DNA of 64,000 nucleotides from NCBI GenBank assembly GCA_022559845.1, contig CM040127.1:33070708-33134707 (forward strand). The letters run 5' to 3'. Origin of the DNA: Amorphophallus konjac (lineage: Eukaryota; Streptophyta; Magnoliopsida; Alismatales; Araceae). Shown here in pieces: positions 22,726-34,270 of the stretch; position 1 is the first letter of the stretch, and every line of letters starts with the position of its first letter. The notes under the pieces are model-generated. The model was not told the DNA's origin. It saw only the letters and a program-made list of their open reading frames with translations, and ran no database searches. Position numbers and translations under genes: made by a program.

Positions 22726-24839
22726 GTTGTCTCGTGCTCCCCTTGGGCCGTGTGTGTCTTGGACACCCCGTGAAGTTCTGTGACCGTGTCTTTGGGTGTC
22801 CAGAGGTTTGGGTTACCTCGATAAGCGTACCAGTGGGCTTGGCGGATCCGGGTGACCTCCTAGCCTTCCGATTGTGTTGTGTTGGTCTCCGGTCGACCCG
22901 GTTGTGACCCAGCGGTCGACTTGCGGTCTCGTGAGTGCTAGACACCCATGGGATTCTGTGTCCATGTTTTGAGGGTGTCTGGAGGACCGTGTTATCTCGT
23001 TTAGCGTGCCCATAGGGTTGAGAGTCCGGGTGACTTCTCGCGTGTTGGGCTTTCGTGTTACGCTCGATCGAGTCACCGTGTATCGGTGTGTGTGCGGTGG
23101 GGTCTCCCCCGCATGTCGTGGGTGCCTTTAGAAGGCGATTTCCGTGTGGGCCACGTGTCTAGCCTTGGACTGCGAGTCCAGTTGTCCGGCCTGTGGTTGG
23201 AGGTTTCCCGCTTGCTTCAAGATGGGGAATCGTCGTGGTGGCTGGTGTGCTGCCCTGGGAATCGTGCTTCTGTATTTTCCATGTGGCCCGTGTGGTTGGC
23301 CTTGGTCCTTTGCATTCCCTTTCCGAGGGAGTGGTCTTGACGGCTCGTGAGCTGTCTCGGTATTCGTGATATCGTGATTTTGGACCTAGAGATTGGGCTA
23401 GATCGACGGCCTTGTGCTGTTGCGTGCAACGGTCTTGACCCCGAGTCTTGTGACTCAAGGACCGTTGGCGGTAGTGTGTCTAGAAGACTGTCCAGAGTCC
23501 AGTGGCTTAGCGCCACTTGAGTTTTCTCGACTCTAGTGCACGGTGCGTGCGTGACCGTGGACTGTGAGTCCCGTTTCTTCTCCGACTGTGGTCACCGTGC
23601 GACGGGGCCGGTACGTGGGGTGGTCCCCGTACGTCGTCGGATTCGGATGTTGTTTTCCGTTGAGTTGAGATTCTACTCCTTCAGTGACCCTCCACTAGTC
23701 GTAGCCTACCAGTACGCGTGTGCTGGTCACACCAGGGAGTGGTGTACGGGCTTACCCTGAGGACGGTGTTAGACTGGTTACCGTCGGGCCCCTCGTCACA
23801 TCAGAGTCCAGTGCCAGGGGAAAACCAGTCAGAGGGCCAGACCTAGGACGCGTGGTCTGTGTGTGCACACGTGGTTGGGGACAGTGGACGCACGTCGACG
23901 GGCGTGACCCCAGCTAGTCACTTGTTGTGGTTACTTGTACGGTGTTCGCGCCTCGGGTAGGACCTACCACGTCAGGCGGTTCGCCTGCGGTGCGGTGTAA
24001 GACGTCAGGGGACGCTACCGGCTGTGCTTCTAGTGGGTGGTACTCCTGTCGAGTACGGAGTGACAGACTGTCAGTCTCTGTGTCTTTGACCTTCGGGTTT
24101 TTGGTCGTGTTGACCGGTGAGTTCGGTTGTTTCACCTTGGCGCGTGTGTCAGTTCTTGCGCCGTGAGATTAGTGCTAGTGGCTTTATCGAGGTTGGGTCT
24201 TGTTGTGCGGTACCCGCGATCGGATGGTCGGGGTTGCACCTTGGATAGCGTGTCCAGGTCGACTGTGTCCGGGGGACAGGCCTCTACAGGCATGGTTGCC
24301 GTGTGTTCTTACTTCGGTAGGTGGTACTAGCGTGGTTCGGTAGCTTCGACTGTGTGATCGAGGTCTGCCTTCTGGCAGTAGGAGTAGCTGTAGTGCCGAG
24401 TTTTGACCGGCCACCGGTTTGCTGTTCCTGCTGTAGTTGTAGCTCCTTTCCGCTACCGCCGTTGTTTCCAGTTGGGGTTCCGCGGGATCCCTGCTGAGTC
24501 TCTGTTTTGGAGACTCATTCCCAGCTTTTCAGGTGTGGCGGTTCTTCCTCGAGGTTCGAAGGTGCGGAGCGGAGGTTCTCAGTTGCCAGCTTGCCGGGCC
24601 GAGTGTTCACTTGGCATGTGGTACGCTTTACTGCTTTAGACTGTACTTTCTGTTGGACTGGACTCTGTTGTAGTTGTTTATTTATTTCTGTTAATTGTTG
24701 AATTGTCCTGCTTTATTTCCTATTTCCTTGTGCCTCCACACTCCTTTTAGCCCTTCCGAGCCCTCCCGGCTCGTGGGCGGCGGTGCGAGTCTCGGGTTAT
24801 CGGGCCTTCTCGATAATCGGATTCTCGGGTCGTTACAGC

Positions 24840-24851
24840 TGGTATCAGAGC
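24840..24851 (+). other. Primer binding site (initiator Met tRNA type)
   Basis: TGGTATCAGAGC begins two bases after the 5' LTR end, the standard minus-strand primer site for most plant LTR retrotransposons. Confidence 0.9.
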
Positions 24852-27730
24852 GGTGGTTGTGGACGTACATAGGAATTCGAAATATTGCAGTGATCAGAGT
24901 CCATAAGGTCCAGTACAGTCGGCAGCTGGCTTAGGGTTTTGTGTTCGCTTTCCGCCTAGTTTCTCGCTTGAGTGCGCTGTGCGGCGCTGTGAAGGTGGTT
25001 GCTGTCCGCGGCTTTCATGCCAGCATGGGGTCTAAGGATCGAGGTCGAGAGCCTTCTCCCTCATCGGTGGTGGCCCTGGTTGTGCTGCGTTGGGCAGAAG
25101 TTGCTGGCAGGCGCGTGCTTGCGGCGCTGCGTTCGAGGAACCTGCGGCGTGGTCAGGTGGCTGGAGAGGACTGTTCGTGGTTAAGAGGCCGTGAGCGTGC
25201 TCCGAGGGAGCTACTGCCGGTTTTGGCCACTCCAGCGTGAGGTTTATCTAGCCCCTGAGGTGTTCAGGTCGTGGTTTAAGGTGACAGAGCGGGTGTTCTG
25301 ATCGAGAAGGGTGCTTGGGTGAGCAGAGGATCTTCTCGGTGAGCTGCCGTTTCGTCGAGCATGATGTCAAGTCGTGCTCTGTGGCGTCAGAAATGACGTG
25401 TTGGTTCCGATTATTTTGCGGATTTTGAGGCAGGATTGGGCTATGGTGTCCCAGTAAGTCTTGCTCCTGCGCTCTTGTGTGTGATTGGGTTGTGTTCGCC
25501 CTGGAGTTGGCTTGAGATGTGAAGGTTCCGCGGTGAGTTTCGAGACTCGAGGATGAGCGTCGGCGGTTGTCGTTACGGCTCGTGTTGCGGCTCTTGGCAT
25601 GCCGTGTTGCAGTTCGAGGAATTGCAGCGGTGATGCATCAAGAGATGCTGTGATGGTGGTCCGACGTGACACTCGTCGAGTGTGTCAGAGGCGCTGACCT
25701 GATGGAAGCGATGATTTTTCATGGTGCTGTTTCCAGCGTGCGCGAGGTTCGAGGTCAGGTCGAGCGTGGAGTCCTTCCGTTGGTCGGAAGTGCGTTTGGT
25801 CTCCCCGTTGGTTGGAGAGATTATGTTGGGTTAAGGTTCGTCGTCTTGCATTGCGCGTTCGGATTGGTTGGCCTTGTATGCCATGAAGTCCGTGCGAGAC
25901 GTGCTCCTTGTCTTGGCAAGGCGGTTGCCTGTGAGAAGTCGTGCCCATTCCCTTGTCATGTGAGGGTGCTGGCGCTGTTCCGGAAGGACGAGTGCTGGGT
26001 GGGCGGTGTTCGCTTTCTCAGCTGTGCTCGCGGATCAGAGTGCGCAGCGGAAGCATGGTGGGCTTGTGACCCATTGGTTCAGGATCGTAGCGTTGGTTGC
26101 TACGGGCGGATTCCTGAATTTGTGTTGAGCATCGGAGGATTGGTTCCTCGGTGTGAAACGTGTTGTTGCCGTGCCGTTGCCTGAGATATCGTGGTGGTGG
26201 GCACTGGCAGGATGGAGTGTTGGGAAATGTGCTGGCTAGTGCGCCGCATGAGTACCCCGTTCCTGTGTTGGAAGCCGTGTCAGGCGTCGGTGTTGGACCT
26301 GGATGATGTTGTTGAGGATGTCGCCTGACGGAGGTCGAGGGCGTGTTGGTCAGAGTCGGTGGCTTGGCGCCCGACTTGTGTTCCCAGTCGTGTCCTCGGA
26401 TGAGATCATTTTTGGGGGAGTGGTCTCTGGCAGACTATGGGTCCCGGTTGACGGCTATGAGTGGCTGGTGAGCCTAACCGTGTGACCGACCATAGCAGTG
26501 TCTGTTGGTTCTACGGTCTTGTCGAATTGTGACGGTGAGATGTTTATTGCTTAGGTCGCCGTGAGCACTGTTCAGGTGGTGTCCCGTGGCTCTGTGGTAA
26601 GGGCGGAATCGGGATTGGCAGGTGTCCACTTGGATTGATCGAAGGATTTGATGAGACCAGATGGATGAGTGACACCTGTGGGTGGAGGCCTTTTGTGAGA
26701 TGGGCGTCGGAGGATGGTCCTTGATAGGACGTTGGTGTCGCGATGGTTATCCCTGGTTTGGTGACCAGCATGGGATGATTCCCCTGTGAGTCTGAGTCCA
26801 GTGAGGTGATGATTGAAGACACTAGGATCCGTCATTTGGTTTCGTCGTGCTCCCCGAGAGGGTCGAGTTGGAGCGATGTTCGAGCTCGGATGCGGTGTCC
26901 GAAAGGAGTGCTGCTCGAGATGCGGCTTCAGTCTGTGTGTGAGTCGACTGATGGCTTGCTGAGGTTTGGAATGTTTCCTTTGGACCCGGTCGAGGACCAG
27001 GAAAGAAGGAAGAAGCTGAGCAAGCGGAGGTTTCCCGTTGACGAGCAGTTGGTGACCAGTGGATGGTCTTTTCAGAGACAGAAGATGCTGGTTGTTGGGG
27101 CTCGAGCGTGGCGAGAGCCGTGTGCCAGCGAGACCTTTGGTGGTCGTTTCTGTGATGTGCCTTTCCGGATGGGATCTGGACTTTGTCGAAGTTTATCTTC
27201 TGACGAGAGTTGGCACAGTGTTATGTCCGGCTTTCGGCTTGCCATGTGTGAGGTGTTTCTTGGTGCTGAGCCGATGTTCTGGTTGCGGTCTGCAGAGAGG
27301 ACTGCTTGAGCTGGTGGAGGCTCTGTTTTGGTTGCTCCCTTGAGGAGGGTGTGCGGCCTGTCTGCTGGTTGTGAAGCTGATGTGTGTTTTGTCTGCCGAC
27401 CATAGGATGGATCGGTAGCTATTTCTCGTGCGAGGTTGTCTCTCCTCGGTAAACGAGATTGTGGCTGCGGTGCCATGGGGGATTCTCGCGTTGTCTGAAG
27501 TGATGCCGGACTGTGTCCTTTGGTATATACCTGCTCTGTTGGCCAGTGTGCTCGGCGCAAGGAGCGAGGTGTTGTTTGCAACTGTAAGTCTGGCTGTGTC
27601 CCTCAGGATTGGTGTTTTCGTGAGAATCGAGATTTTCTGTGTTGGGGCTCTGACAGCGTGTCAGTTGATTCAGTGTTCTTCCCCTGGGACTTCGTGATTG
27701 GTCGTGAATTTCGAGGACGAAATTCCTTTA
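24852..27730 (+). other. Internal region of LARD-like element, no gag-pol recognised
   Basis: Several medium open frames exist: 25021-25240, starting MGSKDRGREPSPSS; 25666-26184, 172 codons; and 26806-27309, 167 codons. None shows a zinc knuckle, protease, reverse transcriptase or integrase motif. The MGSKDRGRE frame lies where gag would start and may be a worn gag beginning, but that is a guess. Confidence 0.6.
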
Positions 27731-27742
27731 AGGGGGGAGGGC
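27731..27742 (+). other. Polypurine tract of LARD-like element
   Basis: AGGGGGGAGGGC directly precedes the 3' LTR at 27743. Confidence 0.85.
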
Positions 27743-28726
27743 TGTAATGCCCCGGATTTTTTGGATATTTTTCGGATCCTCGTTCGTGGGTCTCGGATCT
27801 GGTTTCTCGGAGTGTCTGACTCCGTTGTGTCCGAAATTTCGTTTCGGACATCTTCCGTGTTCGGATCAGCGCGATCCGGAGTCGTTTCGGAGGCCCGGAA
27901 GCATTCCGCGGCTTTTCCCACGTGTGTTTTCCGATTCCCGGCGTGGGTTTCGGCTTTTCCTTCGGAAGCTCGTTGCGGGAGAACCGGGCCGTTCACATGG
28001 GCGCGTGTGGTACCGTTGCGATCGGTGCGTTCCAAGGATCGCGAGGGTGTGATTTTCTATTTTTCCGGATTTTTCCGAATTTCCGGATTTTTCCTATATA
28101 TAAACCCTTTCCTCTCTCCCCTCTCATTTCTCATTTCTCTCCCTCTCTCTTCTCACACTCTCTCCTCTCACCCTCTCTCTCCGGCGGCCGACGGGGCGGA
28201 GTACGGGCGAGGCGGGGGACGGCGCGGGCGAGGATGGATGAGGATCGAGGCGGTGGAGGAGCGTGGAAGCTCGGCCGTGGGTTCGTGGAACGGCGAGGCT
28301 TCAACGGCGTTTTCTTCGTGGATCGGCGTCCACGGTGTGCGAAATCTTCGGTGGAGGTAGGGTGATGGTTCCTCAGCTCGTGCACTTCCTTTCCCGCGAG
28401 TTTCGTAGGTCACGGTGAGCCGAGCGGGCCAAATGGGGTGATTTGGGGCAAAACCCATGTTTTAGGGCTTGTGGGCCGATCTCTCGTTTCGGTGCATCTT
28501 AGGCCGATCCGAGGCCATAGATGCATGCTAGGGGCTTCTGGGGAGCTTCCCCCTTGTTTTCTCCCTCTCCTGTGGAGGTATGGGGGCGTGGGACGAGTTT
28601 TGGGCCGTTTTTGCCGTTTTCGGTCGCGGACTGAGAACGCGCTAGCCTCGGCTAGCGCGTTCTTAAGGGTCGCGCCGCCCCGAAGGGGCGCGTTCATCGG
28701 AGAAGATGAACAGTAAGGCGGTTCCC

Positions 28727-28891
28727 GTCACGCTATGGGGTCCTAGCGCGATTTGCCTTGTCGCGCTAGGGGTTCCTAGCGCGATCTGCGTTGTCGCGCT
28801 AGGGGTCCCTAGCGCGATATTCCTTGTCGCGCTAGGGTTCCCTAGCGCGTTCTGGCTTGTCGCGCTAGGTGATCCTAGCGCGATCTTACCT
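28727..28891 (+). repeat. Five 33-bp tandem hairpin units, 3' LTR
   Basis: Starts at 28727, 28760, 28793, 28826 and 28859. Compared with the 5' LTR one unit is missing near the left end, consistent with slippage or unequal exchange after insertion. Confidence 0.9.
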
Positions 28892-29713
28892 GTTGTCTCG
28901 TGCTCCCCTTGGGCCGTGTGTGTCTTGGACACCCCGTGAAGTTCCGTAACCGTGTCTTTGGATGTCCAGAGGTTTGGGTTACCTCGATAAGCGTGCCCGT
29001 GGGCTTGGCGGGTCCGGGTGACCTCCTAGCCTTCCGATTGTGTTGTGTTGGTCTCCGGTCGACCCGGTTGTGACCCAGCGGTCGACTTGCGGTCTCGTGA
29101 GTGCTAGACACCCATGGGATTCTGTGTCCATGTTTTGAGGGTGTCTGGAGGACCGTGTTATCTCGTTTAGCGTGCCCATAGGGTTGAGAGTCCGGGTGAC
29201 TTCTCGCGTGTTGGGCTTTCGTGTTACGCTCGATCGAGTCACCGTGTATCGGTGTGTGTGCGGTGGGGTCTCCCCCGCATGTCGTGGGTTTCCTTTGGAA
29301 GGCGATTTCCGTGTGGGCCACGTGTCTGGCCTTGGACTGCGAGTCCAGTTGTCCGGCATGTGGTTGGAGGTTTCCCGCTTGCTTCAAGATGGGGAATCGT
29401 CATGGTGGCTGGTGTGCTTCCCTGGGAATCGTGCTTCTGTATTTTCCATGTGGCCCGTGTGGGTGGCCTTGGTCCTTTGCATTCCCTTTCCGAGGGAGTG
29501 GTCTTGACGGCTCGTGAGTTGTCTCGGTATTCGTGATATCGTGATTTTGGACCTAGAGATTGGGCTAGATCGACGGCCTTGTGCTGTTGCGTGCAACGGT
29601 CTTGACCCCGAGTCTTGTGACTCAAGAACCGTTGGTTGTAGTGTGTCTAGAAGACTGTCCAGAGTCCAGTGGCTTAGCGCCACTTGAGTTTTCTCGACTC
29701 TAGTGCACGGTGC

Positions 29714-31295
29714 TGTAGACACGCCAAAATTGACATTATTTTGAGTATATTTCATATCGCTCTGCGATGCCCCATTTGACCCTCAAATCAGCTTATTTGA
29801 GTGGTTTTCTCACTTTTTCTTGAATTTCTCCTATTTTTCCCCATTTATCTCCTTTTTCCTATTTTTCTGGATTTTCTGGGCATTTATCTCTATTTTATGA
29901 ATTCACGCCCTCATCAGGGGTGTGTTTTTGAAACACGCCCTTGTCTAGGGCGTGTCTTTCCCATTTTATCTATTTCTCCCCATTTTTTTCTATTTTCTGA
30001 ATTTTCTAAATTCACGACATTGGTAAGGGCGTGTTTTCTTCAAAACATGACTTAACCAAGGGCGTTTCTTAAAGAAAGGAGGACCTCACCTGAGGGCGTT
30101 AATTCTTCTAGGTTTGACCGACTTCCCCATTTGAGCTCTTGAAATTAACGCCCTTCTCAGGGGCGTGTTTTTAAACGTGGCTTTAATTAAGGCGTGTTTT
30201 ACATTTTTCAAATATGGGGAGTTTTTATTGCTAAATTTGGTTTTTGAGAAACGCCCTTGTGCAGGGCGTGTTTTTTGAGAAACGCCCTATGGGTATGTCG
30301 TCAATTCATTAATTGACGCCCTTACCTAAGGCGTGTTTTACCTTCTGGCTTCGCAGCCCTTTCCCCCGAGAGTCCTTGCCTCGTTAGACTCCTCCCCTAT
30401 TTTGGGCTCTGGCCCATTCTTATCATTTCCCTCGGTAGGACTCTTGCCTTCCTATCTCTTCATCCGATTCTATTTAATGGAGAGATTGCCTCTGTTAACA
30501 GGTTGGACTCTTCCCCCTTCCTTCCCCTCCGGTGTCTTCTTCTGTTGCTCCCTCAGTTCTTCTTCTGGTTCTGTTTTACTTTCTTTGGCTTTGTTTTCCT
30601 TTTTCTTTTCCTTCGCAGGTTGCTGTTGCTCGGCCAAGGAGAGGCTCCATTGCTTCATCGAGTCTTCATCCTATCGGAAGTTCTTTCCCCATTGAATATC
30701 GAAGCCAAAAGCAACAGGCTCCTTTGTTCTTTTATTTTTATTATTCTTTTATTGCATCGTTACATACATGCATATTCATAGTATTCATTTCCTTTAACTC
30801 AACCACGTTGAGGCTTTCCCCACAGTGCATCTCTTGCGCTCTTTCCCTTATTCCTATCTTATATCATCTTTTGCATGCATTCATCATATCTCCCCACACC
30901 CTCTTTGCATAGGGGTTTAAGGGCAACCACCCTTAAGGTGTGTTCTTAATCATATTTTCATGATCATATCTTTAATAAGAATTTGATGCTACACTCACCA
31001 TATTTCTAATTCATATGTTTTTATTGGTGTTTGTCTTTGTTTACAAGGGTAATCAAGAAAGAAGAACTCTCTTCGTCGGCCGGCCGATTTGAAGAGAAAA
31101 GGAGCACTCACAATCCCCGCACTTAAAGGTATTTTTCGCGATCTCTCCCATGCTTTCATTGTTATATTTTTGAGGCCTCGTGTCTCTGGCGATCACAAAC
31201 TCCTCTTGTGCACCTCGTGCATGTTTTTTCTCCACATTATTGATTATTGCTTATTATTAATATTTTTCTTAAGTGGATTTTAATCCAAATCTACA
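29714..31295 (+). mobile_element. Solo LTR inserted in the 3' LTR, with GGTGC target duplication
   Basis: Starts TGTAGACACGCC and ends AATCTACA, flanked by GGTGC at 29709-29713 and 31296-31300. The 5' LTR has an uninterrupted single GGTGC at the same place. TG...CA ends, a 5-bp duplication and no internal domain show a solo LTR left by LTR-LTR recombination. The TGTAGACAC start is common in Ty3/gypsy elements. It contains a series of GGGCGTG inverted motifs (29904-30340) and CT/T-rich leader-like DNA; the open frames in it are low-complexity. Confidence 0.9.
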
Positions 31296-33053
31296 GGTGC
31301 GTGCGTGGCCGTGGACTGTGAGTCCCGTTTCTTCTCCGACTGTGGTCACCGTGCGACGGGGCCGGTACGTGGGGTGGTCCCCGTACGTCGTCGGATTCGG
31401 ACGTTGTTTTCCGTTGAGTTGAGATTCTACTCCTTCAGTGACCCTCCACTAGTCGTAGCCTACCAGTACGCGTGTGCTGGTCACACCAGGGAGTGGTGTA
31501 CGGGCTTACCCTGAGGACGGTGTTAGACTGGTTACCGTCAGGCCCCTCGTCACATCAGAGTCCAGTGCCAGGGGAAAACCAGTCAGAGGGCCAGACCTAG
31601 GACGCGTGGTCTGTGTGTGCACACGTGGTTGGGGACAGTGGACGCACGTCGACGGGCGTGACCCCAGCTAGTCACTTGTTGTGGTTACTTGTACGGTGTT
31701 CGCGCCTCGGGTAGGACCTACCACGTCAGGCGGTTCACCTGCGGTGCGGTGTAAGACGTCAGGGGACGCTACCGGCTGTGCTTCTAGTGGGTGGTACTCC
31801 TGTCGAGTACGGAGTGACAGACTGTCAGTCTCTGTGTCTTTGACCTTCGGGTTTTTGGTCGTGTTGACCGGTGAGTTCGGTTGTTTCACCTTGGCGCGTG
31901 TGTCAGTTCTTGCGCCGTGAGATTAGTGCTAGTGGCTTTATCGAGGTTGGGTCTTGTTGTGCGGTACCTGCGATCGGATGGTCGGGGTTGCATCTTGGAT
32001 AGCGTGTCCAGGTCGGCTGTGTCCGGGGGACAGGCCTCTACAGGCGTGGTTGCCGTGTATTCTTACTTCGATAGGTGGTACTAGCGTGGTTCGGTAGCTT
32101 CGACTGTGTGATCGAGGTCTACCTTCTGGCAGTAGGAGTAGCTGTAGTGCCGAGTTATGACCGGCCACCGGTTTGCTGTTCCTGCTGTAGTTGTAGCTCC
32201 TTTCCACTACCGCCGTTGTTTCCGGTTGGGGTTCCGCGGGATCCCTGCTGAGTCTCTGTTTTGGAGACTCATTCCCTGCTTTTCAGGTGTGGCGGTTCTT
32301 CCTCGAGGTTCGAGGGTGCGGAGCGGAGGTTCTCAGTTGCCAGCTTGCCGGGCCGAGTGTTCACTTGGCATGTGGTACGCTTTACTGCTTTAGACTGTAC
32401 TTTCTGTTGGACTGGACTCTGTTGTAGTTGTTTATTTATTTCTGTTAATTGTTGAATTGTCCTGCTTTATTTCCTATTTCCTTGTGCATCCACACTCCTT
32501 TTAGCCCTTCCGAGCCCTCCCGGCTCGTGGGCGGCGGTGCGAGTCTCGGGTTATCGGGCCTTCCCGGTAATCGGATTCTCGGGTCGTTACATTACTGTTC
32601 ACCCCAGCGCCGGTCCCCGCCCGCACCGTGTCTAGCGGCAACGTCACATACACGGGCACCCCATTCCCGCCCTTCACCCCCGCCACCACCCCCCCATACT
32701 CCCGCACCGCCCCGGCTCGATCGTCCGCCTCCCCGGTCGGCACCGCCCCTGGCGCGTCGTTAGAGACCAGCGCCTGGCACGTGACTGCCAGGTAGGGGCG
32801 GGTGGGGCCTAGGAGGGCCGTGGATCGGCTTGGGCTGACGGGCGGCGAGGCCGAGTTGAGGTCGGGGACGTCCGGCCCCTGGGTTGTGATCCGGCACTTG
32901 AGGTTGGACGCGGGGGCCTTCCACAGGGCCGCCGCGTGCACCGACGACAGGGTCTGGTCACCGGAGACCGAGCCACCGTCGGTGATCGTCGTCCCGGAGA
33001 TGGCTCCTATCTGATGGGCAACATTAAGCGCCATTCTGGAATCCTAACACTGA

Positions 33054-33084
<31 letters not shown>

Positions 33085-33966
33085 GCCTACCGTTGTGGAA
33101 GCCAATCGACGGGCATCCCGATGATACACATGGCGCGTCGTGGTGATTTGAGATGTGGAAGTCGTTATCCCGCTTGGGAGGGCTTTTCCGATTTCATCGG
33201 GATAGACCTAGGGGCGTCTACGGATAGTGGTGATCATAATTCGAGTTCGATCCAAAAATTAAATCGAATCGATAGATTTAATTTAATTTAATTCGAGTTC
33301 AAATTTTATAAAAAATAATTTAATTTAAAATCAAATCGTATTTAAAAGTTTGATTTGATTTGATCTTTAGTCACTAGAAATCAAATCAAATCGGATAAAT
33401 CGATTTATCAGAGATAATTTTATCGATTTATTTAAAATCTAAAACTCACCCTAATTTTTTAGGTCCACTTTGTTAATAAAATAAGTCTTAGGTAAAATGA
33501 GTTATTCTATCTTTTCACCCTTGTTTTAGTTTGATAGCAAAGTTAAGTTACCGGGAGTCGGTTAAGATAAAATGTCTTATTTTAAGAATAACTCATTCTA
33601 TTATTTTTATAGAAAGAGTTATTCTTAAAATAAGAACAAATTATCAAATTGAAAAAAATAAAAAATTAAAGAATAACCCATCTTAACTCATCTCACGTGA
33701 GTTATCCTAATCTATTATCAACTAGGGCCTTAACCATTTCGCTTCCTTCGTATTTCCCAATCCCCACACACGCCCCTCCTCCGCCCCGCGCCGCGACCCA
33801 ACCGGCCCTCCCTCATCCTCACCCCCACCCCGCAGGCCGCAGCCGCAGGAGGCCGTGCTCACCCCTAGGCGTGGGCGGTCGCTTCCGCTCCCCGCCGGTT
33901 CCTCCGGGTGCACGTACTTGGGAGGACCCCGGCGTCGGCGTTTGGTGTGTTCATTCGGCCACCGCC

Positions 33967-34117
33967 ATGGCTACGGCGGGGAGCACCGCCGCCGCGTCGA
34001 GAGGGGAGAGTGATGGGCGTCTGAAGCAGCAGCAGGAGGATGACTGGATGAGGACATGCTGCTGAAGGGTTTCTTTGCCGAGGTCAGCCAGGTGGAGAGG
34101 GATAACGAGGTAGTCAG
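33967..34117 (+). pseudogene. DNAJC8-like J-domain protein, first-exon fragment
   Basis: ATG at 33967 opens MATAGSTAAASRGESDGR and stops early at 34063-34065. The adjacent frame from about 34050 reads DMLLKGFFAEVSQVERDNE and VVR, then a GT donor at 34118. That is the conserved N-terminus just before the J domain of plant DNAJC8-like (splicing-associated) proteins. The frame change means an indel between the two parts. No later exon (NPFEHL or HPDK motifs) was found downstream, so this is a fragment, probably carried by the surrounding hAT element. Identification rests on a short conserved stretch from memory. Confidence 0.55.
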
Positions 34118-34222
34118 GTACCGACCGTTTGCCTTCCTCGTTCTGCGGCTCTTTTAGCGAGGTCCTCTCCTTTGAGACTCGCCATCGACTTTCCCGTGCT
34201 CTTGCTTTCCCTTTTTCCTTCT

Positions 34223-34227
<5 letters not shown>

Positions 34228-34269
<42 letters not shown>
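34228..34269. repeat. (GT)n microsatellite
   Basis: About 21 GT units inside the Pack-type element, in the presumed intron after the DNAJC8-like exon. Confidence 0.9.

Positions 34270-34270
<1 letters not shown>

Larger units (their letters stand above)
21533..24837 (+). repeat. 5' LTR of LARD-like element (3305 bp)
   Basis: Begins TGTAATGCC and ends GTCGTTACA. A TATATATAAA core near 21886-21893 followed by a CT-rich leader looks like the LTR promoter. It contains six 33-bp hairpin units (22528-22725) and a 30-bp perfect palindrome just before them. Open frames within it are short and not recognised. Confidence 0.9.
21533..32591 (+). mobile_element. Large non-coding LTR retrotransposon (LARD-like), with TTACT target duplication
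   Basis: Runs from TGTAATGCCCCGG to GGGTCGTTACA and is flanked by TTACT (21528-21532 and 32592-32596). It has long LTRs, an initiator-Met-type primer site and a polypurine tract, but the 2.9 kb internal region has no gag or pol that I can recognise. Long LTRs plus a non-coding interior define LARDs, which depend on enzymes from an autonomous partner. The GAGGACGAAATTCCTTTAAG context before the 3' LTR and the TGTAA...TTACA LTR ends resemble Tekay/Del-type Ty3/gypsy chromoviruses, so that is the likely partner family (inference). Length is 11,059 bp including a nested solo LTR. Confidence 0.9.
27743..32591 (+). repeat. 3' LTR of LARD-like element, interrupted by a solo LTR
   Basis: Matches the 5' LTR throughout with scattered substitutions. 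It is one hairpin unit shorter and carries a 1582-bp insertion plus a 5-bp duplication at 29709-31300. Removing these leaves about 3.26 kb against 3.305 kb for the 5' LTR. Confidence 0.9.
21387..33034 (-). pseudogene. BAM1: Plastid beta-amylase (BAM1-type) exon 1 fragment, split by an LTR element
   Basis: On the minus strand, ATG at 33034 opens a frame to 32592 and continues at 21527-21387 once the inserted element and the duplicated TTACT are discounted. It starts MALNVAHQIGAISG like plastid BAM1. It then has a low-complexity transit region, GVPVYVTLPLDTV, and after the break [29 protein letters not shown] and [12 protein letters not shown]. This is the start of the glycosyl hydrolase 14 barrel, which releases maltose from starch. 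The Asp of the expected VD-WWG motif is present, though WW reads GW here. The exon may end at GGC|GTGCGT (21387). None of the later exons, including both catalytic glutamates, was found to the left, so this is a truncated relic. A GA/CT tract at 33053-33080 lies in its 5' UTR. The reading frame is otherwise open, so the insertion may have caused the loss. Confidence 0.85.

Noticed and set aside
25666..27309. Protein genes inside the LARD-like element (172 and 167 codons)
   Set aside because: No domain, no resemblance to gag or pol, and comparable frames on the opposite strand; the GC-rich composition explains them.
29714..31295. CACTA or Harbinger insertion with a 3-bp GTG duplication
   Set aside because: Shifting the ends by one base gives TG...CA termini and a 5-bp GGTGC duplication, the better fit to an LTR.
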